Of a stretch of 64,000 nucleotides of DNA, positions 1 to 8,568 are shown piece after piece. Positions within the stretch are counted from its first letter, which is position 1, and every line of letters begins with the position of its first letter. Source of the DNA: Desulfobacteraceae bacterium. Its GTDB lineage: Bacteria > Desulfobacterota > Desulfobacteria > Desulfobacterales > Desulfobacteraceae. The stretch spans positions 1 through 64,000 of the forward strand of contig JAAELK010000120.1 of the NCBI GenBank assembly GCA_024226935.1. The letters run 5' to 3'. Position numbers and translations under genes: made by a program. The notes below the pieces were generated by a model. That model was not told the origin of the DNA. It did not search any database and was given only the letters and a program-made list of their open reading frames with translations.

Positions 1-74
1 ATTTCATAATGGGGTTTGTTTCCCTGTAATACCTTTTTTAACACGGCTTCTTTTAATTGGATAGAATATCCCAT
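1..74 (-). CDS. Transposase N-terminus (partial, runs off left edge)
   Basis: Only the first 24 codons are in the window; the gene reads leftwards out of it. The peptide begins MGYSIQLKEAVLKKVLQG, which resembles the N-terminal helix-turn-helix of small transposase (OrfA-type) proteins. A ribosome site GAGGTG sits six bases upstream of the ATG. The gene abuts, on the opposite strand, a symporter gene missing its 5' part, which fits an insertion sequence that landed in that gene. The family (IS3-like or another) cannot be decided from 24 residues, and an unrelated HTH protein remains possible. Confidence 0.5.
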   Translation of the reverse strand, partial: MGYSIQLKEAVLKKVLQGNKPHYE

Positions 75-117
75 ATTTATCACCTCAATGCCCCAAATTT
101 AATTTTTAATTGAGACG
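1..117 (-). mobile_element. Probable insertion-sequence end inside a symporter gene
   Basis: Symporter coding sequence becomes recognisable at about base 115-121. To its left lie non-symporter DNA, an in-frame stop at 100-102 and the start of a divergent transposase-like gene. The element edge is therefore placed near 110-120. Its other end, any terminal inverted repeat and the target-site duplication lie outside the window, so the boundary is an estimate. Confidence 0.4.
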
Positions 118-874
118 ACATCTATCCTGACACAGGGGGGAACTGACCAGGATTTAGCACAGCGTTTACTTACCTGCAAATCTGCTGTCAAAGGAAGCCA
201 GGCAGCTATCTGGGGTATTGTTGTCGGTTTGCCGGTGACCGCTCTGTTTATGGGCATTGGTTTATTATTATTCATTTTTTATTCCCGTCCTGATTTAATA
301 GGTGCTCCCCCCCCCAGGTTATGAAATAGAAGGAAGTCGAAAAATATTCCTGACTTTTATTATTCAGGAAACTCCGAAAGGTTTATCAGGATTGATGATG
401 GCCGGACTTTTTGCCGCCGGACTTTCAAGTCTTAACTCTGCGATTAACGCCATGTCTTCAACATTTATAAACGATTTTTACAAACGTATCGTTAAAGATA
501 AAGATGAGAAATATTACCTTAAAATCAGTCGTTACATGGTAGTTGTTTTTGGTCTAATACTTGGTAGTTTTGCATCGTATAGCATATTCTGGCAAAAATC
601 ACACCCTGAAACAACACTAATTGATTTTGCCCTGCTGGTTATGGTTTATGCATACAGTGGACTTGTAGCGGTCTTCTTGACCGCAATATTCACCAGGCGT
701 GGTAACCAGTTGACTGTCATTGTAGCTTTAGTTTCCGGTTTTTTAACAGTTGTCTATTTACAGAATTTCCACTCAACACATATCGCTTTCCCCTGGCAAA
801 TGCTGATCTCAACCTGTGTGGCATTTTTCATTTGCATAGCCGGAAAAGGTAAAAAAGAAGGATTTTGGGGATAG
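112..874 (+). pseudogene. Sodium:solute symporter (SSS/SLC5 family), 5'-truncated and frameshifted
   Basis: The family motif TQGGTDQDLAQRLLT (about 130-174) begins the recognisable part. Membrane segments follow, then the conserved AGLFAAGLSSLNSAINAMSS stretch (about 403-462), which helps form the sodium-coupled transport core. Reading is in one frame to the C run at 307-315 and in the next frame to the stop at 872-874. Removing one C from the nine-C run joins the two halves without a break. The N-terminal half is absent, replaced by insertion-sequence-like DNA. The intact protein would have been an inner-membrane importer of a sugar, amino acid or organic acid; the substrate cannot be told. 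The gene is broken twice and probably non-functional, although the C run could also be phase-variable or a sequencing error. Confidence 0.75.
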
Positions 875-987
875 GAAAACGTTTTTTGGGAGCATAGGGG
901 AAAATTAAACATTGGGATGAAATCCGTTATAGGGTTTTGCTTTCCAAGATAGTTTGTTAAATATCTTCTCTGAGTTTTCTGGTTTTA

Positions 988-1308
988 ATAAAGCTATCCA
1001 CCGTTAACTGCACAGGTACATTTCTTCTTGCCGAAATGGGACTACTTGATGGGAAAAAAGCCACCACCAACTTGCAGTTTGCCAGACTGTTCAAACAGAC
1101 CTACCCTGACGTAAGACTCAAACCCGAACAAATGATGACCAAAGATGACGGGATTATCTGTACAGGGGCTGCAACAGCTATATACAATCTTATTTTGCAC
1201 ATCATCGATAAGTTCGACTCTAAAAAACTGGTATCTGCTTGTGCAAAAACCTTTTTAATAGATCCCGCCAGGAAGAGTCAGGTACCATATTTAGTTTCAT
1301 TGATTTAA
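988..1308 (+). pseudogene. Fragment of a GlxA-type AraC-family regulator (DJ-1/PfpI domain)
   Basis: The reading STVNCTGTFLLAEMGLLDGK followed by KATTNLQFARLF matches the middle of the DJ-1/PfpI-like sensor domain found at the N-terminus of GlxA-family AraC regulators, including the CTG nucleophile-elbow-like segment and the LLDG-KATT stretch. The first half of that domain and the whole C-terminal AraC DNA-binding domain are missing. The frame stops at 1308, four bases before the end of the convergent plsC. The in-frame ATG at 1036 lies inside the conserved domain and is not a real start. It is read as a remnant of a larger gene, in keeping with the broken symporter next to it. Confidence 0.65.
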
Positions 1309-1311
1309 ATT

Positions 1312-2085
1312 TTAAGATTCCAAAGAACTATTTTCCTGGTCTTGGTGTTCTTTTACGTGGGAAGCAATCTTATCTCTGACCATTCGGGCAATATCATCCA
1401 CTTCCATGTTTTCAAACTCAGAAAAGGCAATTTCATCCAGTACCTGCACCTCCATGCATCGCCTGCCCCTGATTCTTAAGGAATGTTTGGGCAGGGCATC
1501 CTTTGTATGATTGAGCACAACAGGGAGAATGGGCACCCGGGTTTTTTTAGCAAGAATAAAAGCTCCAGGTTTAAAAGGGCGTAAAAGACCATCCTTTGAC
1601 CGGGTACCTTCGGGGAAAAAAAATACGGAAATATTATTTTTCAACAGGTTTTCGCAGGTTTGCATCATGCTTTTAATACTATCATGATCCCGGCGGTGAA
1701 GTTTTATATATCCATTTAAAAACATATTCCACCCGATGAAAGGTAGTTTAAAGACCGCAGCTTTTGATACCCACCTGAAAGGAAAAAACAGATGATAAAG
1801 AACCAGAATATCTAACTGGGATTGATGATTGGAAACCAGGACATAGTTTTTTTTCATGGTAAGTTTATCTCGGTCAATCACCCGGACTGACCAAAGGGGC
1901 ATACACCAGATATAAAGACTTGCCCAAAAGGCGGAGAAAAGGTTGGAAACAATTCTTCGCCTGTCAAAGGGAGCCGTTATAAGCCGGATAATACAAGCTA
2001 TGCAAAAAAGCACAGCCGAACTTATACCCACAAAAGCAATAAAACAATAGGAATAGATATAGCTAAAATACTTATTAAAGTTCAT
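1312..2085 (-). CDS. plsC: 1-acyl-sn-glycerol-3-phosphate acyltransferase
   Basis: Transfers an acyl chain to the 2-position of lysophosphatidic acid to give phosphatidic acid in membrane phospholipid synthesis. The 257-residue protein has the two family signatures: the catalytic NHQSQLD (residues 86-92, pattern NHxxxxD) and the substrate-binding PEGTRS (158-163). A hydrophobic N-terminal segment (about 10-35) anchors it in the inner membrane. The start overlaps the end of map by 11 bases, so the two are likely co-transcribed with miaB upstream. Length and motif spacing are normal. Acyl-ACP versus acyl-CoA preference cannot be read from the sequence. Confidence 0.9.
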   Translation of the reverse strand: MNFNKYFSYIYSYCFIAFVGISSAVLFCIACIIRLITAPFDRRRIVSNLFSAFWASLYIWCMPLWSVRVIDRDKLTMKKNYVLVSNHQSQLDILVLYHLFFPFRWVSKAAVFKLPFIGWNMFLNGYIKLHRRDHDSIKSMMQTCENLLKNNISVFFFPEGTRSKDGLLRPFKPGAFILAKKTRVPILPVVLNHTKDALPKHSLRIRGRRCMEVQVLDEIAFSEFENMEVDDIARMVRDKIASHVKEHQDQENSSLES

Positions 2086-2956
2086 AGGGTGTCAGACTTT
2101 CATACCCCTCTTGCGTAACTAGAATAGTCTGCTCAAATTGAGCAGACAAGGATCCATCATTGGTCACAGCTGTCCATTGATCTTCCAATACGTGGAGTCC
2201 TTTCTTACCCAGATTAATCATGGGCTCAATGGTGAAAACCATTCCAGGCATTAGTGCTATTCCTTTACCCTTGTTTCCAAAATGAAGAACCTGGGGTTGT
2301 TCATGGAAATCAATTCCCACCCCGTGTCCCACAAATTCCCGGACCACAGAACAGCCCTGCCCTTCCGCATAGGTCTGGATGGCATGACCAATATCTCCAA
2401 GGGTAGTTCCGGGGGCCACCACCTCAATGCCTCGTTTTAAAGATTCGGCAGCCACGGCAACAATTTTTTTTGCGTCAGGACCTGGGGTTCCAACAAAAAA
2501 AGTTTTACTGGCATCCGCATAATAACCATTAAGAATAGGAGTAATATCTACATTGACAATATCTCCATCAGCAAGAAGTCTGTCCCCGGGAATTCCGTGG
2601 CAAATAACCTCATTAATGGAAACACAGACACTTTTGGGATAGCCCCTATAATTTAACGTGGCTGGAATTGCACCGGCGTTAATTATTTGATCATGGACAA
2701 AGATATTTATCTCATCAGTCTTTAACCCAGGTTTTATCATCTTTTCAACCCCGTCCATAATGGACATCAACAACTCACCGGATTTTTGAATACCCTCAAT
2801 TTGTTCGGAAGTTTTTAAAATGATGTTATACCGATTTTTATATTCGTCTCGAATGGCAATTCCTTGTTTTTCGTTCCTACAACAATTTTTAAATTTTTTC
2901 CCGCTGCCACAGGGGCAATTATCATTTCTGCTGATCTTGATCGACTTATTTTTCAT
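2075..2956 (-). CDS. map: Methionine aminopeptidase type I with N-terminal SEC-C zinc motif
   Basis: Removes the initiator methionine from new proteins. The start chosen (ATG at 2956, 293 aa) has GGAG upstream. A longer frame to 3079 exists but would run deep into miaB. Residues 1-30 contain a SEC-C-like zinc motif (NDNCPCGSGKKFKNCC), also seen at the end of SecA, which may help dock the enzyme to ribosomes or nascent chains. The pita-bread catalytic domain follows, with metal-ligand regions VDITPILNGYYADASKTFF, GHGVGIDFHE, EPMI and the final EQT. It overlaps miaB by 11 bases upstream and plsC by 11 downstream, which indicates tight translational coupling. Confidence 0.93.
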   Translation of the reverse strand: MKNKSIKISRNDNCPCGSGKKFKNCCRNEKQGIAIRDEYKNRYNIILKTSEQIEGIQKSGELLMSIMDGVEKMIKPGLKTDEINIFVHDQIINAGAIPATLNYRGYPKSVCVSINEVICHGIPGDRLLADGDIVNVDITPILNGYYADASKTFFVGTPGPDAKKIVAVAAESLKRGIEVVAPGTTLGDIGHAIQTYAEGQGCSVVREFVGHGVGIDFHEQPQVLHFGNKGKGIALMPGMVFTIEPMINLGKKGLHVLEDQWTAVTNDGSLSAQFEQTILVTQEGYESLTPYEL

Positions 2957-4319
2957 TTTTTTCAACTCCCAAGGGGTAACCCCATAATGAATGGGGATAT
3001 GCTTCTTCAATCTGAATGGTAATAAGATCACCAATGGCACTGGTATCCGAAGGAAAATGGACAATTTTATTGGATGCACTTCTTCCGGTCATTTGCTTCA
3101 TTTTATCAGAAGTTTTTAAGAACCCGTCCCGCTGTTTCAGGCTTTCTCCCTCCACCAGCACTTCAAGCTTACTTCCAACCAGGGCCTTATTTTTCTTTTC
3201 CGTATAAATATCTTGTAATTCCAGCAATTGGTTCAGGCGGCTCATTTTTTCCTTTTCATCCACTTGATCGGCAAATTTTGCTGCCGGTGCAGAAGACCTG
3301 TCAGAATAAGCAAAGGCAAAGATGGAATCAAACCCAACTTCACTGAGCAGCTCCATTGTATCATTGAAATCCTTTGTGTCCTCCGAAGGAAATCCCACAA
3401 TAATGTCCGTGGACAAACCGATATCAGGACAGGCTTTTTTCAAGGCCTTAATCCGTTCAATATAAGTTTGCCTTGTATAGCCCCTATTCATTTTTTTTAA
3501 AATTTTATTGGAACCGGATTGTACAGGTAAATGAAGGTGCTTACACACTTTATCAATATCCCGGATAGCATGAATCAATTCCATGGACAGATCCTTGGGG
3601 TGGGAGGTGGCAAAACGAATCCTGGCAATACCTTCCACTTCACTGACCTTTTTCAATAGTTGGGGAAAAGATATTCCCTCTTCTTTGATCCCATAACTAT
3701 TCACATTCTGCCCCAGCAAAGTAATTTCCCGGATACCATTTTTGGCAAGGATTTTAATTTCATCTACAATGGCATCATGATTCCGGCTTCTTTCCCGTCC
3801 ACGGACGTAGGGCACCACACAATAGGTACAATAATTATCACACCCTTGCATGATAGTAATAAATTTTGAAATCTTGTTCTCATCAAAGCCTGCTTCATCT
3901 GGCATGGCTTCAAAGATTATATGGGATTCCCCAATATCCACAATCTGCTTTTTGCCTGATTCTAAGGCATCCAGATGTTGTCCAAACCTGGAAAACGCCT
4001 GGGTCCCCAAGACTATATCCAGATGAGGAACTCGAACAAAGGCTTTTTCACCTTCCTGTTGGGCTACGCAGCCGGCCATAACCGTTATCAAATCAGGTCG
4101 TTTTTTCTTTTCTCTGGCAAATCTGCCAAGAAAACTAAAGGCCTTTTCTTCGGCCTTATGACGAATGGAACAAGTGTTGCAAACTACAATATCTGCCTTA
4201 TCCATCCCATCGGTTATTTCAAATCCGCGGGATTTTAAAATACCGGCAAGCTTTTCAGAATCATAAACATTCATCTGACAGCCAATGGTATTAATATAGG
4301 CATACTTTTTATAACTCAT
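2946..4319 (-). CDS. miaB: tRNA-2-methylthio-N6-dimethylallyladenosine synthase
   Basis: Radical-SAM methylthiotransferase that turns i6A37 into ms2i6A37 in tRNAs reading codons that begin with U. The N-terminal UPF0004 domain carries the three auxiliary-cluster cysteines C14, C47 or C50, and C84. The radical-SAM cluster is CDNYCTYC (C160, C164, C167), and a TRAM RNA-binding domain occupies about residues 375-445. The 457-residue length is normal. The gene overlaps map by 11 bases and the small DUF4911 gene by 11 bases, so it sits in a compact operon. The related enzymes RimO and MtaB are less likely because of the N-terminal NTIGCQMNVYDSEK signature. Confidence 0.93.
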   Translation of the reverse strand: MSYKKYAYINTIGCQMNVYDSEKLAGILKSRGFEITDGMDKADIVVCNTCSIRHKAEEKAFSFLGRFAREKKKRPDLITVMAGCVAQQEGEKAFVRVPHLDIVLGTQAFSRFGQHLDALESGKKQIVDIGESHIIFEAMPDEAGFDENKISKFITIMQGCDNYCTYCVVPYVRGRERSRNHDAIVDEIKILAKNGIREITLLGQNVNSYGIKEEGISFPQLLKKVSEVEGIARIRFATSHPKDLSMELIHAIRDIDKVCKHLHLPVQSGSNKILKKMNRGYTRQTYIERIKALKKACPDIGLSTDIIVGFPSEDTKDFNDTMELLSEVGFDSIFAFAYSDRSSAPAAKFADQVDEKEKMSRLNQLLELQDIYTEKKNKALVGSKLEVLVEGESLKQRDGFLKTSDKMKQMTGRSASNKIVHFPSDTSAIGDLITIQIEEAYPHSLWGYPLGVEKNEK

Positions 4320-4518
4320 TAAACAAAAAATCCTTTTTCAGATCTTCAATAATTTTGAATGCTGATTCTGTTCGCTGTGGTGCAATGGCAAGTCTGATAT
4401 GGCCTGTTTTCGAATCCAGCGTGGTAGCCACTGCAATGCCATCATGGGCTTCAAAAATGAATTTAATAAAACCGATCCTAGTTTTATCAACCATATATTC
4501 CTTGAGTACTGTCTTCAT
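4309..4518 (-). CDS. DUF4911 domain protein
   Basis: A 69-residue protein resembling the small DUF4911 family found mainly in Desulfobacterota. It has no signal peptide and no metal-binding or membrane motif. The predicted pattern is beta strands (IGFIKFIFEAHDGIAVATTL), a turn and a closing helix (FKIIEDLKKDFLF), a compact alpha-beta fold. It is the first gene of the miaB-map-plsC group and overlaps miaB by 11 bases, so translational coupling is likely. Its function is unknown; linkage to miaB suggests a role in tRNA modification or RNA handling, which is inference. The family assignment is from memory of similar proteins. Confidence 0.7.
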   Translation of the reverse strand: MKTVLKEYMVDKTRIGFIKFIFEAHDGIAVATTLDSKTGHIRLAIAPQRTESAFKIIEDLKKDFLFNEL

Positions 4519-4690
4519 CTACAATCCAATATAATTTAAAATTTACCTATATACCATTATTAGTCTTCATTCCTCAAACAAATTTTTTATTCTACCCATA
4601 TTATTTTTAATAAGGTACATTTTCCATGAAAAACAGTTCAAAAATTTAGATTATAATTTCAATTATAAACAGAATAGTTTTTCATACTAT

Positions 4691-4721
4691 TTGACTTTAG
4701 CAACCATAGTCGATATATAAT
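4691..4721 (+). promoter_or_regulatory. Sigma-70-like promoter upstream of recJ
   Basis: TTGACT at 4691-4696 is followed after 17 bases by TATATA (4714-4719), or after 19 bases by TATAAT (4716-4721). A transcript from here would start about 4726-4728, only six to eight bases before the recJ ATG at 4734. No Shine-Dalgarno sequence is visible. Confidence 0.5.
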
Positions 4722-4733
4722 CTGACTTATTCA

Positions 4734-6443
4734 ATGGAAACTAAATTCACATATGCCGAATCAGATCCTGAACAGGTTGAAAAACTTTCAAAAGAGATTA
4801 ACTGTCATCCCATAGTTGCGTCCCTGCTTTATAGCAGAGGGATTCAAACCCTTGAGGCTGCCAATTTTTTTTTGGATCCCACCTTCGAACAATTAAAAAA
4901 CCCTTTTAGCCTTATGGATATGAATAAGGCAGTTAAAAGAATTCACACAGCCGTTTCCAACAAAGAAAAAATTTTGATTTTTGGGGATTTTGATGCAGAT
5001 GGAGTGACAGCCACCTCGCTTTTAGATGATTTTTTCACCCATATTGATGCCGATGTGACCTGGTATATTCCCCATAGAATAAAAGAGGGCTACAGTCTTC
5101 ATCCGCCGCATATTGACACGGCCGTTCAAATGTCCATAGATTTAATTATAACGGTGGATTGCGGAGTTAGCTCAATAGAAGCCGTTAAAACTGCCCTTCT
5201 TGAAGATATTGATGTCATTATAACCGATCACCATGAACCGGGAGAAACTCTTCCACAAGCCCTGGCGGTAATCAATCCCAAAAGATCCGATTGTCCTTCG
5301 GGACTTGACTACCTGGCCGGTGTAGGAGTCGCCTTTTACCTGGTCATGGCCCTGAGAAAATATTTTCGTGACAAAGATGTCTGGAAAGAAATTGATGAGC
5401 CCAGCCTTTTAAGATATCTTGATCTTTTTGCCCTGGGAACCATCGGAGATATGGTTCCCTTAATAGGTGATAACCGGGTATTATGCATGACTGGATTAAA
5501 GCAGATGCGATTGGGAAAAAGACCGGGCATCCTTTCCCTGGCAAAGGCCTGTAGAATTGATCATAAACAGATGGATTCCGATGATATCTCCTTTAAACTG
5601 GTTCCCAGAATAAATGCTGCCGGCAGAATATCCCACGGCAGAATTTGTGTCAGCCATTTAACCTCCGGCAATCTCTATGATGCTGAAACGACTGCCACCC
5701 TCTTGGATGAACTCAACCTGAAACGGCAACAAATTGAAAAAGAGATTGTATTAAATATTGAACACCGCATTTCACGGGATCCTTCTCTTCTAGACCACAA
5801 TCTGCTGATATTATGCGATTCCAGATGGAATCCATCGGTTTTAGGCATTGCAGCATCCAGACTCGCCAGAAAATATGTCTGCCCGGTTATTTTATTATCC
5901 CATTCAGATGAGTTGGCTATTGGGTCCTGTAGAAGCATTAATAATATTAATATTCACCAGGCCCTTGTGGAAAATGCCCATTTACTCGAAAGATTCGGAG
6001 GGCATACCATGGCAGCAGGGCTTGCCCTGAAAAAAGAAAATTTTGACCAGCTTAAAGCTGGTATCACCGCCCACTTGAAAAAACAATATACCGAGGTTGA
6101 TTTTTTAAAAACCTTTACCATTGATGCAAAATTAAATTTTGAAGATATCACCTTTGACCTTGCCAAGGCAATCAACAGATTAAGACCCTTTGGCATGGAA
6201 AATCCAGAACCGATTTTTCTCTGTGAAAACCTTAAAGTCGTTTCTTCTTATATCATCGGCAACCTCCACCGAAAAATGATATTACAAAGTTCTATCTGCC
6301 CTTCACAATATTGTGTTGAAGCTTTACATTTTAATATTGGTGATACAAAAAATCTGCCGGAACATTATGATAACATTGTATTTAAGCTTAAAATTAATAA
6401 ATTCAAACCCAATACGGTACAAATAATTATCCAGGACTTTTAG
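4734..6443 (+). CDS. recJ: Single-stranded-DNA-specific exonuclease RecJ
   Basis: A 5'-to-3' exonuclease on single-stranded DNA, used in RecF-pathway recombination, mismatch repair and base-excision repair. The DHH phosphoesterase domain holds motif I DFDADG (residues 85-90), the acidic VDCGVSS (D142) and the naming DHH (165-167, in IITDHHEPGE). The DHHA1 domain ends in GGHTMAAGLAL, and a C-terminal OB-like region follows. The 569-residue length is normal. The start cannot lie further upstream (in-frame stop at 4707-4709) and the N-terminal HPIVASLLYSRGI segment is family-conserved. No ribosome site precedes the ATG, so the message may be almost leaderless. Confidence 0.94.
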   Translation: METKFTYAESDPEQVEKLSKEINCHPIVASLLYSRGIQTLEAANFFLDPTFEQLKNPFSLMDMNKAVKRIHTAVSNKEKILIFGDFDADGVTATSLLDDFFTHIDADVTWYIPHRIKEGYSLHPPHIDTAVQMSIDLIITVDCGVSSIEAVKTALLEDIDVIITDHHEPGETLPQALAVINPKRSDCPSGLDYLAGVGVAFYLVMALRKYFRDKDVWKEIDEPSLLRYLDLFALGTIGDMVPLIGDNRVLCMTGLKQMRLGKRPGILSLAKACRIDHKQMDSDDISFKLVPRINAAGRISHGRICVSHLTSGNLYDAETTATLLDELNLKRQQIEKEIVLNIEHRISRDPSLLDHNLLILCDSRWNPSVLGIAASRLARKYVCPVILLSHSDELAIGSCRSINNINIHQALVENAHLLERFGGHTMAAGLALKKENFDQLKAGITAHLKKQYTEVDFLKTFTIDAKLNFEDITFDLAKAINRLRPFGMENPEPIFLCENLKVVSSYIIGNLHRKMILQSSICPSQYCVEALHFNIGDTKNLPEHYDNIVFKLKINKFKPNTVQIIIQDF

Positions 6444-6530
6444 TTTTTTTACTTGAAAATCTTCCTGTTTCTATATTATACTGATCCCTTAACGTTTAAT
6501 AATTTTTTTTTGTTACTTTAAGGATAAATC

Positions 6531-6956
6531 ATGGCCAAAAATTTTTATACAGGAAACAGAGAAGCCAAGCTTCTTTCTAAAATCGAATCCTCAAAAGAAC
6601 GGGAAAGAATCAAAACCATCAACTCCATTCGGGATAACATTGATACATTCAGCAGTAAAGTATCAATGAAACTCATTGAATCAGGGCTGGTTGAAACTGT
6701 CAGCAAATCTAGCATAGAAAATCAGATTGCCCGGTGCTTAGATACCTTGTGCAAAGCAGAGGATTTTGATATCGATTATATGGTGGCTCCTTTTAGAAGC
6801 CTTGTTTCCAATCCCAATATAGCCAGTCTTTATTTGACGGCTTTTATTGTTGAAAAACTGCTTGATCACAAAGATGTCATTGATGTATACGGCAGTGATG
6901 AAGATATTTATTTTTGTATCCAAAAAGAATTAACCGTCCTCATGGCGGGAGCATAA
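6531..6956 (+). CDS. Hypothetical protein, 141 aa, helical
   Basis: I do not recognise the family. The protein looks soluble and mostly helical, with a charged N-terminal half (KLLSKIESSKERERIKTINS) and no signal peptide, cysteine cluster or membrane span. It begins 87 bases after recJ, follows the ribosome site AAGGAT at good spacing, and ends before a strong hairpin terminator. It could share the recJ transcript or have its own promoter in the AT-rich gap. Coding appearance is good; any function would be a guess. Confidence 0.7.
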   Translation: MAKNFYTGNREAKLLSKIESSKERERIKTINSIRDNIDTFSSKVSMKLIESGLVETVSKSSIENQIARCLDTLCKAEDFDIDYMVAPFRSLVSNPNIASLYLTAFIVEKLLDHKDVIDVYGSDEDIYFCIQKELTVLMAGA

Positions 6957-6991
6957 CCTCTTTTTAAAAAGATAATTTTACCTTTATAAGC

Positions 6992-7031
6992 AAATTAAAA
7001 ACCACCTTCATTGGAAGGTGGTTTTTAATTT
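6992..7031. terminator. Strong bidirectional hairpin terminator
   Basis: A perfect 18-bp stem: left arm 6992-7009, right arm 7014-7031, loop ATTG. The GC-rich top (ACCACCTTC/GAAGGTGGT) is flanked by A-rich and T-rich arms, giving a T tract on both strands. It lies between the convergent 141-aa gene and nikO and can end transcription from both sides. Confidence 0.85.
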
Positions 7032-7090
7032 GTATGAACTATAATTTGTCGGACCTATTTATGGATATGTTTTCCATACTTATAATATGT

Positions 7091-7813
7091 TTATAAATTG
7101 TATTCATCCGTTAAAACCCTGCCTTTATCCATGGAATAAATTTTGTTAGTCACAGCCTTGAGAAAATCAAATTCATGGGAAATCACAAGATAGGTAATAT
7201 TCAAATGATTCAAAATATGGATTAATTTTTGTTTAACCGTCTTATCAAGACCTGTAGTAGGTTCGTCCAGCAGTAAAATTTTAGGGGACATAGATAGAAC
7301 GGATGCCAGAGCTACCAATCTCTTTTGTCCCCCGCTCAACCTATGGGTCACGCTCTTTTCTAACTCTTTAATACCAAGTTTTTCAAGAATATTTAAAGAA
7401 ATTTCAATGGCTTGCTGCTGTGAAAACCCTATATTTAATGGCCCGAAAGCCACATCATCCAAAACCCTAGGACAAAACAATTGATCATCTGAGTCCTGGA
7501 ATAAAAGTCCCACTTCAGAACGGATACGAGTAAAATCCTTTTGAGTTTCCATGGGACTTCCCAACACTTCAATAGATCCCTTGTCAGGTTTACAAAGCCC
7601 CATAATGGTATGCAGCAATGTTGTTTTGCCGCTACCATTGGGTGCAATCATCCCAATCTGATCTCCGGCCCTTATATTCAAATTAAGACAATCCAACACC
7701 CTGTTTTCGGAGCCGGGATATGAAAATGAAATATTTGTAAGCTTTATAATACTGGGACAACCTGGTGAATTTTTCCGATCCATTTGAGTATTTGTGGGTA
7801 TATTGTTCATCAT
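7091..7813 (-). CDS. nikO: Nickel (or cobalt) ECF transporter ATPase
   Basis: ATP-binding subunit of the energy-coupling module of a NikMLQO nickel importer. Walker A is APNGSGKTT, the ABC signature is LSGGQKRL, and Walker B with the D-loop is ILLLDEPTTGLD; a switch histidine follows in VISHEFD. At 240 residues it is a single ABC domain, as expected. It overlaps the last base of nikQ and closes the operon nikK-M-L-Q-O. Nickel rather than cobalt is inferred from the NikK and NikL partners, which replace CbiN. Confidence 0.9.
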   Translation of the reverse strand: MMNNIPTNTQMDRKNSPGCPSIIKLTNISFSYPGSENRVLDCLNLNIRAGDQIGMIAPNGSGKTTLLHTIMGLCKPDKGSIEVLGSPMETQKDFTRIRSEVGLLFQDSDDQLFCPRVLDDVAFGPLNIGFSQQQAIEISLNILEKLGIKELEKSVTHRLSGGQKRLVALASVLSMSPKILLLDEPTTGLDKTVKQKLIHILNHLNITYLVISHEFDFLKAVTNKIYSMDKGRVLTDEYNL

Positions 7814-8568
7814 TATATCCAGATTTGTTCAATTATGACAAGTCCTAAAATTACCAATATCATTAAGAATGAAAATACATAATTTAATTTACTGGGAGGG
7901 TAAATATCAAGGGTGTGAAACTTTTGCTTAAAGCCACGACAACACATGGCCTGATAAACTCGCTTAGCCCGAAAAGAGGCTCTGACAAAGAGCATACCCG
8001 ATAGAAAGGCATAGATTTTATAAGAATGCAAATTAGTTCCAGGTTTAAACCCCCTGAACTTTGCCGCCCTCAACAAGCGCATATATTCACCTTGAATAAC
8101 AGCAATATACCGATAGGTCATAAGAAGTAAAAACACCAGTTTATCCGGTACTTTAAGCTGGTGAAGCCCAGCCCCAAGTGAGGCTATGGGCATGGTGGCA
8201 ATCAATGAAATAAACATCAATAAAAGCGCAAGGGATTTAAAAGTAATTTTACAACTGAGCAAGATCCCCTGGTAAGAAGCAGAAAATAAACCATATTGAA
8301 AAATAATATTCCCTTTAAATGTTAGAGGAACAAAAACCCAGATCGTAAGAAGACACCAAAACAGAGGTTTGAGTCTTCTTAAAAGCACTTTAATTGGCAA
8401 GCGTGTAAACCCGATTAAACTCAATGAAATCAATAAATACCCCAGGGCAACAATAAGATTGTCACACAATGTCGCTGCAATGGATAAAAAAAAAGAAAAC
8501 AATATTCTAATCTTCGGGTTCAAGCTGTGAATGGGTGAGTTACCACCAATTATGACGTTTTCAAGCAT
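7813..8568 (-). CDS. nikQ: Nickel ECF transporter transmembrane subunit
   Basis: The transmembrane T component that couples the ATPase to the substrate-binding NikM. The 251-residue protein has about five or six hydrophobic segments. A cytoplasmic loop contains AAKFRGFKPG and, further on, YQAMCCRGFKQK; these two A-R-G-type motifs are the family's coupling helices. It overlaps nikL by 19 bases and nikO by one base, so the subunits are made together. The CbiQ/NikQ family is clear; the metal is inferred from the operon. Confidence 0.9.
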   Translation of the reverse strand: MLENVIIGGNSPIHSLNPKIRILFSFFLSIAATLCDNLIVALGYLLISLSLIGFTRLPIKVLLRRLKPLFWCLLTIWVFVPLTFKGNIIFQYGLFSASYQGILLSCKITFKSLALLLMFISLIATMPIASLGAGLHQLKVPDKLVFLLLMTYRYIAVIQGEYMRLLRAAKFRGFKPGTNLHSYKIYAFLSGMLFVRASFRAKRVYQAMCCRGFKQKFHTLDIYPPSKLNYVFSFLMILVILGLVIIEQIWI

